A DNA stretch of 64,000 nt from Eupeodes corollae (lineage: Eukaryota > Arthropoda > Insecta > Diptera > Syrphidae), in NCBI RefSeq assembly GCF_945859685.1, contig NC_079147.1, positions 232,806,765 to 232,870,764 on the forward strand, written 5' to 3'. Made by a program: the position numbers and the translations under genes. Shown one piece after another: positions 62,936 to 64,000 of this stretch (position 1 is its first letter; each line of letters starts with the position of its first letter). The notes under the pieces are model-generated. The model worked only from the letters and a program-made list of their open reading frames with translations, made no database searches and was not told where the DNA came from.

Positions 62936-64000
62936 ATATTCTTAGATTACTTTTTAACAATAAATACAACTGGAATTTCTTTTCCTGTCGAAAAACAACT
63001 AAAAACATCTTTAAACCAATAACTACAATAGAAAGATTCTGGTCAATTTAATGTAATCCTTTTCTATTTTGAACTAGGTCAGAAAATTAGTAAAACGTTA
63101 GTAGAAAAAAAAACAAAACATAGTAAATCAAGTTTTAATCAATTGATGTGGAGTGTAAATAAAAATATTCTATATATGGTTTTTGATATATGCAAAAATT
63201 TAAAAGTGATGGTGATGGAGCAGGATTTCTACCGTCAGTAAATATGCAAAATTCAGATTTCTTTCCACCACCCATTTTTGTGCTACATCAAGCATTCATG
63301 ATAATGGATGATTTGTCAGAATAAAATAAATCAGGAAAAATTAAAAAAAGGACCTTTTTTCCAGCTGAAATCAAAATGCCCTTTCGAAATATATTCCAAT
63401 TCACATTAATAATGTTTTTTAATGAGACTTTTATATGCTTCCATTTGTTGTTTGGAAAATTGCGTGTGGTTTTCATTTGAATTAGATTTTAACAGTGCCT
63501 TGCCTAATCGATTTGGTAAAGTGAAGTGAAGTGAAGGGAAGCTTAAATTGCATTGTAATCAGAGCAAAGCTTGCAATATAAAGTTTAATTTTAAATTGAG
63601 CAATTTGTTGGCATAGACACTTTTTAATATCAAGCATTGGTGCATTTGCAATACTGCAACAAGGCCAACCATCAGGATGTAATTAGAAGAAAACTTTTTT
63701 CTGCAACCAATAATTAAACTTAGATACAAAATTGAGTGTTGGCTGGGATTTGGTATTGGAATTTAGTAATTATTTTCGATTGGAAAAAGTTACACAATGT
63801 AGCAACTTTATTCAGCTAAAAAAGCATTTTACAATATCACTATAAAATATATTAGATATAAAATTAAAATAGATAGTGGATTAGGTCAATACTTTTTGTT
63901 GCTCAAATCAAAGGTATTGTGTTTATACCGGAGTTTCCATTGGAGATTGCAGGATTATCTTCCTCTTAAGTGAAAAGAAATTTGACACGCTACTTCAGAT
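62936..64000. other. AT-rich non-coding stretch
   Basis: No frame with coding character is seen. A GTGAAGTGAAGTGAAGGGAAG run lies at about 63521-63541. Confidence 0.45.

Overview
The window looks like a piece of a large, AT-rich insect chromosome, most likely from a fly (Diptera). The composition, the RTE/LOA/Jockey/I/CR1-type non-LTR retrotransposons, the Tc1 and DD41D mariner-like elements and the small introns of the one clear host gene all fit. There are no bacterial-style operons, and most open frames are decayed transposable-element (TE) fragments. Species-level placement cannot be made from sequence alone.

Layout. 1-775: the 3' end of a LOA-type retrotransposon fused to the 3' end of a Tc1-like transposon. 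866-2930: a long, diverged, head-to-head inverted duplication. Each arm looks like a first exon, a GTGAGT splice donor, a short intron and the start of a second exon; the right arm runs into a broken coding-like exon of unknown family. 2952-6645: two RTE copies in tandem. 9502-12073: a third RTE copy with a possible 11-bp target-site duplication. 12404-13810: a decayed mariner-like element bordered by a TTCAA-rich repeat. 14003-23335: two more RTE copies, a tRNA-derived SINE, and two copies of another non-LTR family, one split around an RTE. 24607-30400: a TE nest (CR1-like, LOA, and a Jockey inside the LOA) bracketed by a diverged ~175-bp direct repeat. 31455-40270: two further RTE copies, a second SINE copy, a 174/175-bp tandem repeat and an unclassified interspersed repeat.

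42130-43375 holds an LTR-retrotransposon remnant with a tRNA-Lys-type primer binding site, followed by the only convincing host gene: the last two coding exons of a short-chain dehydrogenase/reductase (SDR), with a canonical intron, stop codon and AATAAA signal. 45045-45990 holds two adjacent same-strand intronless reading frames of unknown origin, one with three in-frame stops; a retrogene or an endogenous viral remnant are both possible. 46118-48392: an inverted second copy of the unclassified repeat, a Tc1 fragment, and a complete but dead Tc1 element with paired terminal inverted repeats and flanking TA. 48900-55110: a non-LTR fragment, mariner fragments, an RTE-group element with a trinucleotide tail, and a DD41D mariner containing an 82-bp RTE insertion with a 13-bp target-site duplication. 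56671-57032: an orphan open frame. 57942-60110: two opposite I-clade pieces that could be one twin-primed insertion. 60150-62935: a CR1-like element. The rest is AT-rich non-coding DNA.

The TEs do not form a pathway; they are successive layers. Two RTE subfamilies can be told apart (A/B/C/E and D/F/G/H), and the nesting gives a relative order of insertion. I found no CRISPR array, rRNA gene or intact tRNA gene.
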